From Quercus robur (taxonomy: Eukaryota > Streptophyta > Magnoliopsida > Fagales > Fagaceae), in assembly GCF_932294415.1 (NCBI RefSeq), contig NC_065543.1:45285777-45349776 (forward strand): DNA of 64,000 bases, written 5' to 3'. Below, piece after piece: positions 1-9,687 of the stretch. Below the pieces are notes generated by a model. That model made no database searches, had not been told where the DNA came from, and saw only the letters and a program-made list of their open reading frames with translations. How positions within the stretch are numbered: the first letter of the stretch is position 1; every line of letters begins with the position of its first letter. Position numbers and translations under genes: made by a program.

Positions 1-1170
1 TTATTATATTTATGTTTCTTTTTAAAATAGATAGATAATAGGAGAGAAGATCAGAAGAAATGAGATTTAAACTATAGACACGACACACTATAAAAGGTTC
101 CATTATTACTAGATTATCAGTTGCAGTACACCCAATTAACATTGTAGTTAATATTTAGTAATTTTATACATGTCACTTTAGTTGTTATTGCATAATTATC
201 ATAGGTGATCACGTTATGATATGGTATACCCCTTGCACATACAATAACCCACATTATGGGTAGTTGTGGCTGTCTATAGATATTGTGACTCACATTATAT
301 TATGTGATCACCATTCTAACGAAATTGCTATCAACATTTGGGACCAATAGTTACTATATCTTTATCTTAATTAAGGACGAGTCAAAAAGTGATCAAGGTA
401 GGTTTCAAAACTTGCATTTAGAGCCTTTAATAGCTTTTACTTTGTGAACCTGTCAAACTCTCAATCCATCCTTGCGACTTGGGCAAGCCAATTGAACCAT
501 TGGTTTTATGTCTTTATTATATGATCGAGACGCGTAGATATGTTATGCATACTGACTTATATTATCACAAAGGTAAGGTTTATTGCACGACTCTTATCTT
601 GTCTTGGCATTATTTATTACTTCTATTGTTGTCCATTCACATCTTGTTTCCTCCGAAAACAACCTGAAACGGTTAAATAGATATTTTTATTAAAAAAAAA
701 AATCTAAAGAATAATTTATTGATCATATAATATATATTAAAAAAAAAAAATTCAGGGTGCCATTAGTTAAAATTTATAAATAGCTTCTTATTTATTTGTT
801 TATAAATAAATATAGAAAGAAGTGGGATGATTTTCAAAAGTCAGGAGGCCATGCTCCCTTTTCAGGGTTGGCTTGATACAATTTGAGTTATAATGCACAA
901 ATTTTGAGTAGGGTATTTTTTATTATTATATATATTTAAAATCAATTTAAAATTAAAATTTTGTACTTACGTTTTATTATCATTTACTGATTTACTTTTC
1001 AATTGATAAAATAATTAATCGATTTAAAACAAGAATAATAGAATCTAGTTTATCATAGCCACTATTATGACTTCAATTAGTAGTAGAATTACCCAACATA
1101 ACCAACCGATCTAAAGAAAGAATTTAACACATAAGTCGATAAATTAACACTAACTATACCAATATCAATT
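1..1170. other. AT-rich intergenic DNA
   Basis: I see no supportable gene here. Open frames are short, AT-rich and without recognisable protein motifs. The stretch has A and T runs near 690-750 but no clear terminal inverted repeats. Confidence 0.5.
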
Positions 1171-1179
1171 TATATAGAA

Positions 1180-1323
1180 GGGAAAAATCTATTGCACATA
1201 GTGCGTTTTACACACTGCAAAAATAAATTGAAAACATGACGTTAAGTTACGTTTTCAAAGATGAAAGCGTTAGTATATTTGAACAGTGTGTATTGCACAC
1301 ATGGTATGTAATAAACATTGCTC
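1180..1323. mobile_element. Short MITE with 9-bp target duplication
   Basis: A 144-bp insert is flanked on both sides by tatatagaa (1171-1179 and 1324-1332). Its ends are imperfect inverted repeats: the left end runs into a ttgcacat..ttttacacactg segment, and the reverse complement of the right end carries the matching atacacactg. A 9-bp duplication suggests a Mutator-like or hAT-related non-autonomous element. There is no coding capacity. Confidence 0.55.
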
Positions 1324-1344
1324 TATATAGAAAGTCTAATAATG

Positions 1345-1390
1345 TCATGATCTAGTTTCTCAGCAAAAGAAAAATTTTCATGATCTAGTT
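1345..1390 (+). mobile_element. 20-bp A-rich micro-insertion with 13-bp target duplication
   Basis: tcatgatctagtt occurs at 1345-1357 and again, identical, at 1378-1390. The 20 bases between begin TCTCAGCAAAAG and become A-rich. A long, variable-length duplication flanking an A-rich 3' end is the signature of target-primed (LINE/SINE-type) insertion, here almost entirely 5'-truncated. Simple polymerase slippage is the alternative. Confidence 0.5.
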
Positions 1391-1422
1391 GTAAAATTTA
1401 AAAAGTAAAAGAGTTTTAATTT

Positions 1423-1460
1423 AAGAGAGAGAGAGTTTTACTTTGAGAGAGAGAGAGAGT
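1423..1460. repeat. Interrupted (GA)n microsatellite
   Basis: Two GA runs are separated by a short T-rich spacer. This is a simple-sequence repeat with no other support. Confidence 0.7.
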
Positions 1461-1868
1461 TTATGAAGCCTGGAATCTCTCACTAGATCATAGATTCAAA
1501 GTATAACGAATTTCTCTCAAACAGTGAATTGGCTGCGCTTGCCGACGAACCTGTAGCAGAACTTGGGTGGTAGGTGCGAGAAGGCAAAAAGTATTGAGAC
1601 AAAGTAAGCTAATATCCCATTCATAATAAACTATATTATTATATATTTCTCAGTCAAATTATAGTGATGTAGGAAAAACGAGCGCGTTATATTTGTCAAA
1701 AAATAATTGGTCCACGTTAACAAATATGTTCCATCTCATTAGTCAGCATCATGCTTAATTTGTTTAGATGAAGAATCACCAGCATTTTTTGAAGGATTAA
1801 GGGCCACATATAAGAACGATTTGTCAAAGTTCCAGCTTTGAATGAGCAATTAGATTTAGATATGCATG

Positions 1869-2037
1869 TGTGGTTGTAGTTAGCTCAACTGATAATGTCT
1901 TTAATAGTTGAATAAAAGATACGAGGTTCAATCTCTGTTTATATTAAAAATTAATTAGTGTCTTAGTATGATGATAAAAAGTACAGTTATAAAAAAGATC
2001 CCATAAGTTTGAAACTCTATTAAAAAAAAAAAAAAAA
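1869..2037 (+). mobile_element. Full-length tRNA-derived SINE
   Basis: The 169-bp body is flanked by a perfect 17-bp target duplication, agatttagatatgcatg, at 1852-1868 and 2038-2054. The 5' part contains an RNA polymerase III A-box-like TAGCTCAACTGA near 1880 and a B-box-like GGTTCAATCTC at 1925-1935, about 34 bases apart, as in plant tRNA-derived SINEs. The 3' end is a run of about 17 A. Both promoter boxes and the perfect duplication mean it is complete and fairly young. Such elements are mobilised by LINE machinery in trans. Confidence 0.85.
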
Positions 2038-2054
2038 AGATTTAGATATGCATG

Positions 2055-2974
2055 AGATATGGACCCAAATGACTTTACTCTATATAAACGTGACACAACC
2101 ACATGATCTGTACAATTTTCACTAAAATTTATGTAATGGGTTTATGTTTAGTCTTATTTTCCCACCATGCTTGGATGAATGGTTGTTTCTTATAAGGATT
2201 GTTTTTTTCGTTATGCATATGATTGCGAAGTGATTATGATTTGTGAGATTAATTAGTATTTGCAGCTTAGTTGTCAATTGTTCATATCTAGTTGTAAAAT
2301 TAATGATTTTGTAAAAAAGAAATTAATATTTTATAAGAGTAACGTTGAGTACTATCATACAAATATTAAAAGAAAAATTGAAACTACAATCCACCAACCC
2401 TTTAATGTCACGTACCATACATAAAGTCATAATCATGCACCAGCATGCTTAACATCACCATCTTCCACCGACCGTAGATAGCTAATTTATCCATGCCTTC
2501 GTTCTAGCTGAGTAAGTGTTATGCAAGACATCAGAGTTGCCTATTAGTTTTTCTTAATATATATTCAATTCACTACTTTCAATAACATTTTCAAATTCCT
2601 ATAAAAAAAATAATTTTAGTTATTTCAAATAATGAAAAGATTTTTTTTCCCTTTAATATGATAGAATTTCAATCTATAATATTTGCTCTATGATATTAAC
2701 TAGTTTTGATGTAGGTGGTGTTCAAACTCGGAATCTCATATTCAAAAGACAAGAAACTATATTAATTATAAGTTAACCGGAATCTTATGAAAGATTGTTT
2801 TAAACAGCGTTTCTAAATATAGCGAAATTAAAAATTCTATTGGATAGATTGCTTTTTATTTAATACAACATCGTACAGTACACTGAAAGTGTTATAAGTA
2901 TAATACCATTTTAAAATGTTACCTTAGACAAAACTATAAACTAGTATATTGCATGAACTGTACATGTAAGACTT
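2055..2974. other. Intergenic, no gene seen
   Basis: AT-rich DNA with frequent stops in all frames and no recognisable protein or RNA gene. Confidence 0.45.
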
Positions 2975-3030
2975 AACTATTAGTTTAGAACAGTTTAGCA
3001 AAAAAAAAAAAAAACTATTAGTTTAGAACA
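2975..3030 (+). mobile_element. 20-bp A-tailed micro-insertion with 18-bp target duplication
   Basis: aactattagtttagaaca is repeated exactly at 2975-2992 and 3013-3030. The 20 bases between are GTTTAGC followed by A only. It has the same architecture as the SINE upstream, but with almost no body. Confidence 0.55.
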
Positions 3031-3569
3031 TAATTTGGAAATAAGACAATCTTAGAATCTTTTTCTCACAATACGCAAAATGCTTAAATGCAAGCAAAAC
3101 TTGATCTTTAACCATACATGTATGATGGACCATTTAATTAAAATCCGAGTTATAGCTAGGAGCAGAAACGTAGAACTACTAAAACTGTAACAGTTCATCT
3201 GTGCATGTAACACTAGTTCTGGAAAAGTAGTAGGTAAGTAAAGCTGAAATTATAAGAATGGAGACAAAACTAGCACCATCTTTAATACTGTTTAAGCATG
3301 TTTAACAGCTAATAACATATTAAAATAATACCCAGATATTTATACTGATAAGTTTTCCTTCTCAGTAAAGGTTACACACTTTGCCAGTAGTATTTTGTTA
3401 CATAATTTGAAAAATGATCTGTTCAGCTGTTTAGTTAAAAAATTAATTAAGGTTAAATAATCACTTTCACAAAACTATTAGTTGCCTATAAACCCACCAA
3501 TTTTTCTCACTTCAATTGGAAATGTCATCAAGTTACCACAAAATGTGGCAAAGTATGTGTATGCAACTA

Positions 3570-3619
3570 TCAACTATGCATACTTTTTTTATTTTTTGAT
3601 GGTCAACTATGCATACTTT
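3570..3619 (-). mobile_element. 16-bp T-rich micro-insertion with 17-bp target duplication
   Basis: tcaactatgcatacttt is repeated exactly at 3570-3586 and 3603-3619. The 16-base insert reads CCATCAAAAAATAAAA on the minus strand, that is, a minimal body plus an A-rich tail. Confidence 0.5.
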
Positions 3620-3680
3620 CTCTCTTTACTTCTTGAAGCAGAAAATACACGTATTTTTGCTTAAAAAAATCAATTACTAT

Positions 3681-3731
3681 ATGATGATATATCCTTTCTC
3701 AAAAAAAAAAAAAAAAAATGATGATATATCC
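3681..3731 (+). mobile_element. 23-bp TTTCTC-poly(A) micro-insertion with 14-bp target duplication
   Basis: atgatgatatatcc is repeated exactly at 3681-3694 and 3718-3731. The insert is TTTCTC followed by 17 A. The same TTTCTCA junction recurs at two other loci in the window. Confidence 0.6.
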
Positions 3732-3968
3732 TAGTCAGCTTACGTTGCTTTGAATCCTTGGAAATCCCTATACCCTAGGCACCATGTCACTCCCCAATAC
3801 GTCCACGTTTCAGTGTCGGTTTTAGGGACCCACAAGCCCATCACTTGAGGGTAACAGACAAACGGGTCCCTCCGTACTGACCCAGAAAACAAAATCCAAA
3901 TTATTACTTCAGTTTTTTCATAAAATGGGCAAGATCCAAGAAGCAACACCTGCCCAATCCCACATCTC

Positions 3969-4136
3969 CACGTGTGCATAACACGTGTTGCCTTATTCTT
4001 TTTTTGAGAAACCCGTGTTACCTTATTCAGTTGCCAAAATCTATCCACTCCAGTCACCCTCGAAGTCAACACCAAACACCATGACCTGCCACGTGTCCCC
4101 CTTAGATTTTATGCAGCCCACATTTCTCTATATAAA
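3969..4136 (+). promoter_or_regulatory. Upstream region of the U-box gene with three CACGTG (ABRE/G-box) sites and TATA box
   Basis: CACGTG cores lie at 3969-3974, 3982-3987 and 4090-4095. The last reads GCCACGTGTCC, a good ABA-responsive element. A TATATAA box follows at 4129-4135, so transcription would start near 4160 and leave about 100 bases of 5' UTR before the ATG at 4259. ABREs close to a TATA box are bound by ABF/AREB bZIP factors. This fits the stress- and ABA-linked role known for PUB18/PUB19, but expression is inferred, not seen. Confidence 0.65.
3984..4028 (-). mobile_element. 15-bp micro-insertion inside the promoter, with 15-bp imperfect target duplication
   Basis: cgtgttgccttattc (3984-3998) and cgtgttaccttattc (4014-4028) match at 14 of 15 positions. 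They flank a 15-base insert that reads GGTTTCTCAAAAAAA on the minus strand. The duplicated target includes the 3' half of a CACGTG site, so the event produced a partial copy of that element. Confidence 0.5.
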
Positions 4137-4258
4137 CCAACCCAATGATAGATTGAGATTTGTATGTCAAGATAAAAACAGAGAAACATCTATGCTCTTA
4201 AAACAGAGTAAAAACAGAGCAAAACCAGAGCTCCCCTGTTTTTAATTCTCAAATTGCT

Positions 4259-6301
4259 ATGATTCAAAGTTTCAGTCGGAATGATCGCCGGGTTTTAAAG
4301 CTTCCGGCGGTTCACCCTTGTGAAGGTGTATCCCCAGAGACACTTTTGAGCTCTTTGATCACTCTCTCAAGCAGCATATGCAATTACCAATCCAAGTTCT
4401 TTGCTACACAGCGTCGAAATGCCAGAGAAACAATTCGTGAAATCGGGATTCTTCGTATGTTTTTCGAGGAAATTCAAGACCGGAGTTTAACATTATCTTA
4501 TTCCAGTGTGCTCTGCTTCTCTGAGCTCCACCTTACATTCCAGAAAATTCAGTTCTTATTCGAAGATTGCACGCGGGAAGGCGCTCGGCTTTGGATGCTA
4601 ATGAAGTCCGAATTTGTCACCACGCAATTCCGGGTGCTTATACGGGAGGTAGCAACAGCTCTTGATGTTATGCCATTGAATTTAATCGATGTTGGTGAGG
4701 AAGTGAAGGAATTTGTTGAATTAGTAGCTAAGCAAGCGTCGAAGGCCAAGTTTGAGCTCGACCCAGATGACGAACAGAGAGCAAGACTAGTTCTTTCAAT
4801 ATTGAATCAGTTTGAGAAGGGAATTGAGCCAGAGTTTCAAGCTATAAAGCAGGTTCTTGATTATCTTGGTATTAAGAGATGGAGTGATTGCAACAACGAA
4901 GTCAAATTCTTGGAAGAACAAATTGGCTTCCAATGCTCTGACTCCGACGAGAAAGAGGTTCCATTTCTAGGCAGCTTGGTGGGGTTCATGAACTACTGCA
5001 GGGCAGTGGTGTTTGAAGAACCGGATTATCGAAACGCCAATCAAATGGTCAATTCGGAGGCGATTAGTTGCTTGAATCCTGAGGACTTTCGGTGTCCAAT
5101 TTCGCTGGAGCTAATGATTGATCCAGTTACTGTGTCGACTGGTCAGACTTATGATCGTTGTTCAATTCAGAAATGGCTCAAAGCTGGAAATATGCTCTGT
5201 CCCAAAACAGGGAAGAGGCTAACGAACACAGAGTTGGTCCCCAATACCTCACTCCGAAAGCTTATCCTGCAGTTCTGCAATGACAAAGGCATTTCGCTTG
5301 CCAAGTCAAGAGGCCAGAGTCATGACATAACAAGGACTATTGCACCGGCTAGTCCCGTGGCCGCGGAAGCTATGAGGTTCCTTTCTAAATTTCTTGCTAG
5401 AAAGCTGGTTTTTGGAACAACTGAGCAGAAAAACAAGGCTGCTTATGAGATTCGTTTGCTTGCAAAATCGAACATTTTCAATCGATCTTGTTTGATAGAA
5501 GCCTGCACAATCCCGTCTTTACTAAACCTTTTGTCTTTGAACAACATGTCAACACAGGAGAATGCTATTTCAGCCTTGTTGAAGCTCTCAAAGCATACTA
5601 TTGGCAAGAGAGAGATAATTGAAAATGGGGGATTGAAACTAATTCTCGAGGTGCTTAAAAAAGGGCCGAGTTTAGAAGCGAAGCAGACTGCGGCTGCCAT
5701 ATTGTTTTACCTTTCTTCAGTGAAAGAGTACAGGAAATTGATCGGAGAAGCACCCGAGGCAATCCCGAGTTTAGTAGAGCTTATCAAGGAAGGGACTAGT
5801 TGTGGAAAAAAGAATGCTGTGGTCGCAATTTTTGCTCTTCTTTTATCACCCAAGAACAGCAAAAGAGTGCTTGAAGCTGGGACTGTTCCATTGCTGATTG
5901 ATATTTTAGCTTCTTCAGACAAAGCCGAGCTTGTCACAGACACTTTAGCAGTTATTGCATCACTGGCTGAGAATGCTGAGGGTGCAGTGGCTATTCTTCA
6001 AACTTCTTCTTTGCCTCTAATCACTAAGACTTTGCAGTGTTCCACATCAAAGGCAGGGAAAGAGTATTGCATTTCAACTTTGCTATCGTTGTGTACCAAT
6101 GGTGGAGTAGAGGCTGTTGCTGTTTTAGCCAAGGACCCTTCTCTAATGGCTTCTTTGTATGCAAATTTAACAGATGGAAACTCTCATTCAAGCAAGAAAG
6201 CTCGCTCACTCATGAAAATTCTGCATAAGTTTCATGAGACAAGCACTTCTGAATTGATGGCTTCTGCAGTTCCACACGAACGATCTGTTCATGTTTGGTA
6301 G
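4259..6301 (+). CDS. PUB19-like: U-box E3 ubiquitin ligase with armadillo repeats, PUB18/PUB19 type
   Basis: This is a 680-residue intronless protein. The N-terminal ~240 residues are a helical U-box N-terminal domain (MIQSFSRNDRRVLKLPAVHP and following), matching the start of Arabidopsis PUB18/PUB19. The U-box spans about residues 275-348 (EDFRCPISLELMIDPVTVST, TYDRCSIQKWL, CPKTGKRL), the E2-binding fold that transfers ubiquitin without zinc. Residues ~390-645 form armadillo repeats (for example NAISALLKLSKHT and AAAILFYLSS) that would bind substrate. The length matches the family (about 690 aa) and no stop interrupts it. The ATG follows a good TATA/5' UTR layout. PUB18 and PUB19 are cytosolic E3s that dampen ABA and drought responses; PUB18 versus PUB19 orthology cannot be settled here. 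A polyadenylation-like AATAAA lies near 6507. Confidence 0.93.
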   Translation: MIQSFSRNDRRVLKLPAVHPCEGVSPETLLSSLITLSSSICNYQSKFFATQRRNARETIREIGILRMFFEEIQDRSLTLSYSSVLCFSELHLTFQKIQFLFEDCTREGARLWMLMKSEFVTTQFRVLIREVATALDVMPLNLIDVGEEVKEFVELVAKQASKAKFELDPDDEQRARLVLSILNQFEKGIEPEFQAIKQVLDYLGIKRWSDCNNEVKFLEEQIGFQCSDSDEKEVPFLGSLVGFMNYCRAVVFEEPDYRNANQMVNSEAISCLNPEDFRCPISLELMIDPVTVSTGQTYDRCSIQKWLKAGNMLCPKTGKRLTNTELVPNTSLRKLILQFCNDKGISLAKSRGQSHDITRTIAPASPVAAEAMRFLSKFLARKLVFGTTEQKNKAAYEIRLLAKSNIFNRSCLIEACTIPSLLNLLSLNNMSTQENAISALLKLSKHTIGKREIIENGGLKLILEVLKKGPSLEAKQTAAAILFYLSSVKEYRKLIGEAPEAIPSLVELIKEGTSCGKKNAVVAIFALLLSPKNSKRVLEAGTVPLLIDILASSDKAELVTDTLAVIASLAENAEGAVAILQTSSLPLITKTLQCSTSKAGKEYCISTLLSLCTNGGVEAVAVLAKDPSLMASLYANLTDGNSHSSKKARSLMKILHKFHETSTSELMASAVPHERSVHVW

Positions 6302-6648
6302 ATTTAGTTAAATTTTCCCAAAAATTTTTCCTATGCGTTCTTGTAAATACACACATCCAATTCTGGTGTGAGAATGTTTGATTTAATTCTTTTGGCTTTT
6401 CATTTTAAATATATGAAATTAGCTCAGTTTTTTCAGAAGCTAATTTCTATGTCAGCCTTTGTTTTTATACAAGGCATACATGTAATCTTTGATTCTTTGT
6501 AATGATAAATAAATGGTGTGAGAAAATTTATGAGGATTATTGAATTTGTTTGAGCAGAGTCTAGATGTCTAATGCTATTCAATCTCCTAAATTCCAGTCC
6601 TACTTTACTAATTAGTCTTAGCCTAGCAGTAGCAGTCACATTCAGAAC

Positions 6649-6784
6649 TGTTATGGCTTTGTCCTTTTTTTTCTTTTTTTTTGGGTAAGTGTTTATGCAG
6701 GGGTTAGAACCCCTGAGCTCAAAGTCATTAGGATGACTAGGTACCACTTGGGCCAGTAGGCCCAGTGGTTGTTATGGGCTTGTC
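6649..6784 (-). mobile_element. SINE, minus orientation, with ~15-bp target duplication
   Basis: The element proper (6664-6769) has its poly(A) tail as a T-rich run at 6664-6681. On the minus strand it carries an A-box-like TGGCCCAAGTGG and a B-box-like GGGGTTCTAACCCC. Flanks tgttatggctttgtc (6649-6663) and tgttatgggcttgtc (6770-6784) match at 13 of 15. About 105 bp long, it is probably 5'-truncated and older than the SINE at 1869. It lies just beyond the U-box gene 3' UTR. Confidence 0.7.
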
Positions 6785-7840
6785 TAGAACTTACTAGATG
6801 GATGTTTGTGCATTTATACTCTCCGTGAGTCCCATTAGGAAATGCATAGGAAATTTCTAAATGGGCAAGAAGATTGGGAGTAGTTCTAACCAATTTGTTA
6901 CTATGACATCAACATTCTTAGTCTCAACCCATCTCTCATTGATTAGATACTGACACTTCAACTTACCTTTTTTTTCTCCCAAAAAAAAAAAAAAAAATCT
7001 GGTTCTTCAGGATAAGCTCACTCAATAATCTGGGAGTTCTAGGCTGTTTGGGATTTAATGAACTAATATATTTGCGATTAAATGGCTTGATTACCATATT
7101 ACCAAATTCACAAGATTTAGAGGTGTGCATGGAATGGATTGGTTGAATTTGAAGTATTTTTTAATCCAATCCAACCATTTTAGATTGAGAAATCCTCAAT
7201 CCAACTCAACCTATGGTTGTTATAAAAACCAATCCAACTCAATCCGGAGGTCAATGGGTTGGATCATCACGTTGGGACAAATTGTTCATGCCCGATAAAA
7301 AAAAAAAAATTAGACATTCGTTATACCATTTAAGTTCATTATTCAATAAATTATTACAATTTATATAATCAAGTCAAATATTCCTATTTCTTTTTTTTCT
7401 TTTTTTATAGGAAACTTCTTAAATTTCGTTAACAAGAGCAAAAAGAATTTATGTCGTTTGAAAGAGCATGTTCTAAAAAACAAGTGTTCTCCTCAATCCA
7501 AGTAAATAATACTCAATACCCTAAGTATGTTTTGCTAACAAATGACCTACATGATTACTATTCCTACATACACATGAAACTTTAAAACTACGAAGAGCAT
7601 GTGAAAAGGAAATATTCCTATTTCTTTAAATTAAAACAAATCAATCTAACAAATTTAAAATACATATACTTTTTAAAATCATTTGTAACATGGATTTGAG
7701 TCATATTAAAAGGCTTAAAATTTTTCCCGGAAAATCCATAAAAACTTACTCAAATCATAAAATTCAATAAGTTCGATAAGTTGGTGAGTTGAACTTATAT
7801 AGATCCCATATATGTTAAAAAAGCTCCGGACTCTCAAAAC
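6785..7840. other. Intergenic spacer between U-box gene and DSS1
   Basis: No gene seen. Between about 7120 and 7300, repeated ccaatccaac/aatccaactcaa words suggest a decayed transposon fragment, with no clear ends. The rest is AT-rich. Confidence 0.45.
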
Positions 7841-8060
7841 AAATTTGACCCATTGGGCTCTCTCTTCTCTTACAATTACACTTCAAACAAATGGCCCATT
7901 CCTATAAACGACAAGCGTTTAACAGCACGATTTAAAAAATAGTCGGTTAGCGACAAACAAAAACGACGCCGTTAACTGCCTCCGTTTCCTATAAATATCT
8001 CTCACTGTTTCTTTCTCTCCAATTCGGGGAAAAACAGTTTTAGGGTTTTGTTTTTCTCAG
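7841..8060 (+). promoter_or_regulatory. DSS1 promoter: site II (GGCCCA/TGGGCT) elements, TATA box, telo-box
   Basis: Two clustered GCCCA-type site II elements (cattgggctc near 7851 and atggcccatt near 7890) are targets of TCP factors. A ctataaatat TATA box sits near 7989. An inverted telo-box (tagggtttt) begins at 8041 in the 5' UTR. Site II plus telo-box is typical of housekeeping translation and proteasome genes in plants. Confidence 0.6.
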
Positions 8061-8080
8061 ATCTCACTTTAACACTCTCT

Positions 8081-8179
8081 GTAAGTAAAAAAAAGAAAAT
8101 CCAAAAATCATAGCAAAATTTTTGTTTCCTTATTCAGTTTTAGGTTTTTTTTTCTAATGGGATCTTGGTTTGGTTGCAG
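8081..8179 (+). other. 5' UTR intron of DSS1
   Basis: The donor GTAAGT follows ctctct at 8081 and the acceptor TTGCAG ends at 8179. The 99-base interval is T-rich and ends 26 bases before the ATG. Leader introns are common in plant housekeeping genes. Confidence 0.6.
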
Positions 8180-8205
8180 AAAGCTAGTGTGTTTGAGCTT
8201 TTGCA

Positions 8206-9655
8206 ATGGCGGCGGAGCCCAAGGCCGTGACTGAGGACGCCAAGATCGATTTGTTCGAGGACGACGATGAGTTCGAAGAGTTCGAAATCAATGAAGGTAA
8301 CAATTTTTTTTTTTTTTTTTTTTTTGGTTTTTGTTTTTGGTTTTTTATATATATTTTTTATCTGAGTCGTTGTAGATGCTAATTGTATTTTTAATGATTT
8401 CAATTCCGATTTTTTGTTAAAGCTTTCATCAAATTTTTGAAGCATGATGTCAATTGGGTATTGCATTTTGGTCAAAAGAGGTTTATTTAGGGTGCTGTCA
8501 TGTTATAATTTTTCAGAAATTGCTCGAGTCACTGTCTCATACCTGTGTCCGAGTTCGTGCTTCCTAGTATTTAGAGTTGTTAGTAGGTTAATAATTTTAT
8601 TAGAATTGGTAAAATCTCATGAGTCACTTGAATTATTGCTAATTGTAAAATCCCATGTTTACGCAATGACAACAATTAAAAACATATCTAAAAAAGGCAT
8701 TGGTGAAGAAGAGCAGTAAATGCTGCTAATAACTTTGTTAGTTGGAGAAGTTGTCTTCTAAACAGACTAAACTTCCCGTATGGTCTCCCCAACTTTGGAT
8801 AATGTTGGTGTTGAGCAATGTTTCAATTTTTTTTTGCCCCTAACATAAGAGAGTTAAGAGGGTTTCATCAGAATAAATCAAGACATTATAGGATTTCATC
8901 TCCTTGTCTGCTGAAAGTGCTGCCTGCATCAAGAAGATTAATAATCCACAATCGTCCGATAGAGCTGTTGAGCACTTGGGTTGTTTGTGAAATTGCTCGA
9001 ATGGACCACTTGGGCTTTGTTGGTGGCATTGGCAATATGTGATTTGGTGGCGGTATTTGATGTAGGACAATATATGAGGTTTAATTTTTATGGTTGGTTT
9101 GTAATTTTATGTAGTTTTCGTTATTTTAGGTTTAGGGTTATTATTTTGTGTTCAATGCTTTTCTAGTCAAATTAGATTTCTATTATAGTAGAGTATCAAT
9201 TATGATTTCTACTAAAAGAGATCCTAATTGATACCCTACCATTATAGGACCCTGATTTGACTAGGAAAACTTTGAATACACCTAAAATCAAGGAAATAAT
9301 AACCATAAACCTAAAATTATGAAAATTACATAAAAATGCAAAATTAACCAACCATAAAAATTAAACCCTAGACCCCATATTTTGTCCTCCATCAGTATTG
9401 GCACTTGATGGGCCTCTTAAGTTGTTGGTGGAATTGGCTAATATTTCGCTGGATCTACCAGACTCGCATTGATCCAAAGAGCGAGTTTGGATAGGTTGCG
9501 ATTGTAGGTCACCGTTTACTCTGTAACAGTAACCTTGGCGGTTTGGTGTGGGTCCCATTTGTTGCGTCCATGTTGTTGTCTTAGTCTCGTTTCAGGAGTG
9601 ACATCCAGCTCTCACTCTCTCGTTTCAAGAAAATCAGTGGGCTTTGCTTGCTCTA

Positions 9656-9687
<32 letters not shown>

